The position numbers were made by a program, and so were the translations under genes. Under the pieces are notes generated by a model. That model worked only from the letters and a program-made list of their open reading frames with translations, did no database searches and had not been told where the DNA came from. A DNA stretch of 64,000 nt from Haliclona indistincta (taxonomy: Eukaryota > Porifera > Demospongiae > Haplosclerida > Chalinidae), in NCBI GenBank assembly GCA_964017065.1, contig OZ024792.1:5699754-5763753 (forward strand), given 5' to 3'. Below, one piece after another: positions 60,853 to 64,000 of this stretch. The first letter of the stretch is position 1, and each line of letters starts with the position of its first letter.

Positions 60853-63009
60853 TTAGTGGTGTTTGTGAGCAGGTTTGCTGTGTCTGACAAGAAAGAGAAA
60901 GACAAGGAGGGTGAGAAAGTCAGAGAGACACTGGAAGCCAGCTTCGTACAGGAACCTGGGCCCAAACACTGCCCAGACCATAAGATGGCGACGATGAATG
61001 GATGCCGTGAGAGTAGCTACAAACAACTGAGAGAAAGGAAAGGAAGTAAGGATAGTTTTAAAGAGCTAAAGTACCTTGACGGATCCAATAGCTAAATACA
61101 ACAACTGGGCATGGAGAAGGCTTGGAATGGAGTCCAACCTTGATCTCATCATTAGTGGTAGAGCGAGCATACTCAGTATCTAACAGAGCAATGATATATA
61201 TAGTGATAGTAATATGACGTAGCTGACTCACATGTGACGCCATTAGGTTCAAGCCGACTAGTAGACCAGCGAGGGGCAGAGTGTATGGGGTCACCTCACC
61301 ATGGAGGCCTATGAACCCAGCTTCAATCTTGAGGCTAGTGACTGTTGCTTGATGACCAAACCCATAGAAATATTGCATACTGACTAGAGAGCATAGCACA
61401 CTGAGAGAGAACAAAGAAACTACAGAGGAGGCTGAGCTGCGTCACAGCGGACATGTTCTAACCTTGTGGTAGTCTCTCTAGAGCTTGTGCAGTAAGAAAG
61501 AGTTGGACCATGAACAGACAGGCTGCTAGACAGATGGCGTCATTGAGCAGCATGCAGAGAGGGATCCACACGCTCAATAAGACCACCTTGAGTGAACTGA
61601 AGCCTAAATGTAAAAGAGAGCTGGTATTTAGCTCCTTGGATTCCTGCCTCTTTGTCCATACAGACATCACTATCATACACAAGCTAGCAGCATACACTGA
61701 TTGAGGCAGCAAGACGTGAAACCATGACGATAGGCTGCCAGTAACGATCAGGGACAGCCCCCAATACACACATACACACACTGACGAAACAGGAGCAATG
61801 TATTTCACTGTCAGCCAAGAGTTGCTACGCTCGCTGCAGTAGCTAGCTGCTAGCATTGTTACAGTGATGAACGAGATACAAGTGATGAGGTATCGTACTA
61901 CTGCTAACCAGCCCTGAGTCTCGTAAGCTGACGAGAGAGGAAGAATCATGTTAGTCTGCTCACAGGTATCTTGTTGATCTCTACAGAAGTAGAACAGTCT
62001 ACTCAAACGAACACACACCATTGCGCCAACTATCCTCCATGACACTTTGACCAATAATGGTAGCACTGAAGATTCTGTGCTGTGACGAGGTAGCCGTTGC
62101 CAAGCAAGTCTCACTCTAACCAACACTAAACAGACTAGCAGAGTCTGCAGTAAGAACACTGTCACATCTTGCTCATACACAACAAAGCTATTGGAGACAG
62201 GAGCTAGCCACAGGCACACCATGACCAAGACACTGACCACATCTACCCAGCCAGCTTCACCTCTCAAGTGTGCCTGCATTAGCTTCAATACACCTCTGTC
62301 TTTCCAAAATTGAAGACTCTTTGCAACCAAGAAGCCGACCAAGCTAACAGGTACAGCAGCAATGATAGCCAGCCCAGTGTATATGAAGACATCGTCAAAC
62401 TGTGCCCACACTCTCTGACACATACTGCGAGCACTGACTAGAAACTCATAATAAGCATCTGCTGCAGATGTGAAACGATCACTGTCCTTTTCGCTAAGAC
62501 CCAAGGAATGAAGTTGCTCAGCTTTTATCAGCAGCTGTGTCAGTCTGTCCAATGCAATCTGTTCAAAATCACTTGAGTAGCCAGCATAGGCAACAAGGTA
62601 AGTGTGGACTTGATGAGCATTGTATTGCAGAGCAGAGAGAAACTCTGCCGTGACTCGACTGGCGTAAGGAGACGAGTGATCATGAGATGAGTTGCTGTAG
62701 GGAAGGAGCACTTCAGGTATGACCATTCCAAGGTTAGAGAATGGTATAGGGATGCCCAGAATGAGTGAGACGGTTGGTACCAGATCAATCTGATATACTG
62801 ACCTAATTGGTGACTGCAAGAGAGTAAGGACAAGATGGAGAGAAATTGACTCACCGGATGAGGGTTAAATAGTGGTAGAGGAGAATAGACCAGAAGAGCA
62901 GCGCCTGTTTCCAGGTCAGTCTCCCCGCCATGATCGCCGGTTGGAGTCATCCCATGGTCACCAAACACAAACACAATAGTGTCCTCATCAACAGCTGGTA
63001 TCAGTGATC

Positions 63010-63067
<58 letters not shown>

Positions 63068-63849
63068 GAGTGCTAGACCATATTTGATGCGTGGTGGACT
63101 CACTCTAGCAGATCATCAGCTTCACTTAGTTTTCGTGACATGCATGAGTGGGCGGGACCATGGGTGTGTCCGCAATGATCAACGCCTAACATGTGAGCAA
63201 TGACAAACTCCGCCTCTTGTTTTGCTAGTTCTGGTACAAGATGCCTCCTCACTCCTTCGTCTACTGTATCAAAATCCTTCACATTCAGAGAGGGAAAGGG
63301 GAAGACCCTATCTATTAGAGAAGGGTAGAGACCAAGCCAGGTATCGTCACCAATGAACGTGATCTTTCGGTTGTTACGATGACATTGCTTTACTAAGCTG
63401 TCCTCTGTGATAGCATAGCTGTTAAAGTTACTCCCAATGTCTACAAAGGTTGGTAGGCTACCAGTGGTCAGTGCCTTGAGGCGCTGCATAGTTGTAGTGG
63501 GTGGATCGGCTACTAGCTTGTATAGTCTCGCTTGACGAGGTTTGTCTCTGAGGAGATCTCGAACAAACGACATTCTGTTCCTATGTGGAGGTGGACTGGG
63601 ATCCAGGCTGTCATCATACAACATAAAGTCATAGCGAAGGGCATCAATTAGAACCCAGAGAACCCTTTTAAACACCCGTGGGTGCTTATTGCACGAGAAG
63701 GATACATTGTGATGACCACCATCACACTGGCTATCTTCAGGAATCACTATCCTTTTCAGCAGGAACCCCTTGCAGAAGAGAAGCAGCCCAGTCACATGAC
63801 ACAGGAGCACCAAGGCCAATATCAGAGCACCTTTCCCGCCCACGTTCAT
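60853..63849 (-). CDS. PIGO: GPI ethanolamine phosphate transferase 3
   Basis: Adds ethanolamine phosphate to the third mannose of GPI anchors in the ER. The first exon has a membrane anchor (ALILALVLLCHVTGLLLFC) and the alkaline-phosphatase-like catalytic domain: WVLIDALRYDF, the Thr nucleophile region DPPTTTMQRLKALTTGS, HMLGVDHCGHTHGP, and in the next exon FVFGDHGMTPTGDHGGE. A large exon (62819-61460) has many membrane helices. The last exon (about 61037-60853) encodes ASIHRRHLMVWAVFGPRFLYEA and stops at 60853. The ATG at 63849 (MNVGGKG) is the first usable start. Confidence 0.92.
63010..63064. repeat. (GA)n microsatellite ending at a 3' splice site
   Basis: Reads as (CT)n then CCAG on the minus strand, directly before the PIGO exon beginning SLIPAVDEDT. 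Confidence 0.95.

Positions 63850-64000
<151 letters not shown>

Noticed and set aside
60856..61095. Plus-strand ORF that could extend neugrin through a weak donor at 60799
   Set aside because: The minus strand here encodes the last PIGO exon (RRHLMVWAVFGPRFLYEA), so the plus reading is antisense shadow, and neugrin already ends in a stop at 60802.

Overview
The window is nuclear DNA from an animal, most probably a demosponge. Genes have many short phased introns (often 40-60 bp) with GT-AG borders. The gene set is animal-type: DSTYK, TUSC2, USP19 with CS and MYND domains, an SH2 adaptor, Ig-domain surface proteins and lysosomal glycosidases. Genes are packed tightly on both strands, and the spacers carry tRNA-derived SINEs, small inverted-repeat elements and long CT, GA and CA microsatellites. 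The phylum is inferred from compactness and gene style; no single sequence proves it. Calls come from reading translations and splice sites by eye.

Layout. 1-7228 (minus): a giant, cysteine-rich, signal-peptide-bearing surface protein made of six ~360-residue blocks, followed by an SEA-like segment and a membrane helix at the window edge. 8491-19381 (minus): USP19, with one 5.7 kb intron packed with SINEs, a tandemly duplicated integrase-type remnant, a minisatellite and a MITE. 19572-20208 (minus): TUSC2. 20469-24560 (minus): DSTYK. 24927-26004 (minus): a CIB-family EF-hand protein. 27170-29336 (plus): a decayed copy and then an intact copy of an SH2 adaptor gene. 29928-32344: two divergently transcribed Ig-domain genes. 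33819-34191 (minus): TBCA, head to head with a 23-exon gene (34325-38840, plus). That gene joins an EHBP1-type NT-C2 domain, a glutamine/proline-rich linker, an NPF motif, a nucleoredoxin-type thioredoxin domain, a coiled coil and a PH domain. 38982-40334 (minus): STK16. 40469-42923 (plus): dihydropyrimidinase. 42996-44257 (plus): agmatinase. 44433-54806 (plus): four tandem GH20 beta-hexosaminidases. 54937-59309 (minus): beta-mannosidase. 59422-60140 (minus): CCDC124. 60191-60802 (plus): neugrin. 60853-63849 (minus): PIGO. 63927-64000 (plus): the start of RSL24D1.

Working together. The hexosaminidase array and the adjacent beta-mannosidase form a lysosomal glycan-degradation neighbourhood. 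PIGO makes GPI anchors, and the plus-strand Ig protein looks GPI-anchored. Several gene pairs start 50-135 bp apart, head to head, which implies shared promoters. The best candidates for something undescribed are the C2-thioredoxin-PH fusion gene, the six-block cysteine-rich ectodomain, and the habit of placing long CT microsatellites immediately before 3' splice sites on the sense strand.
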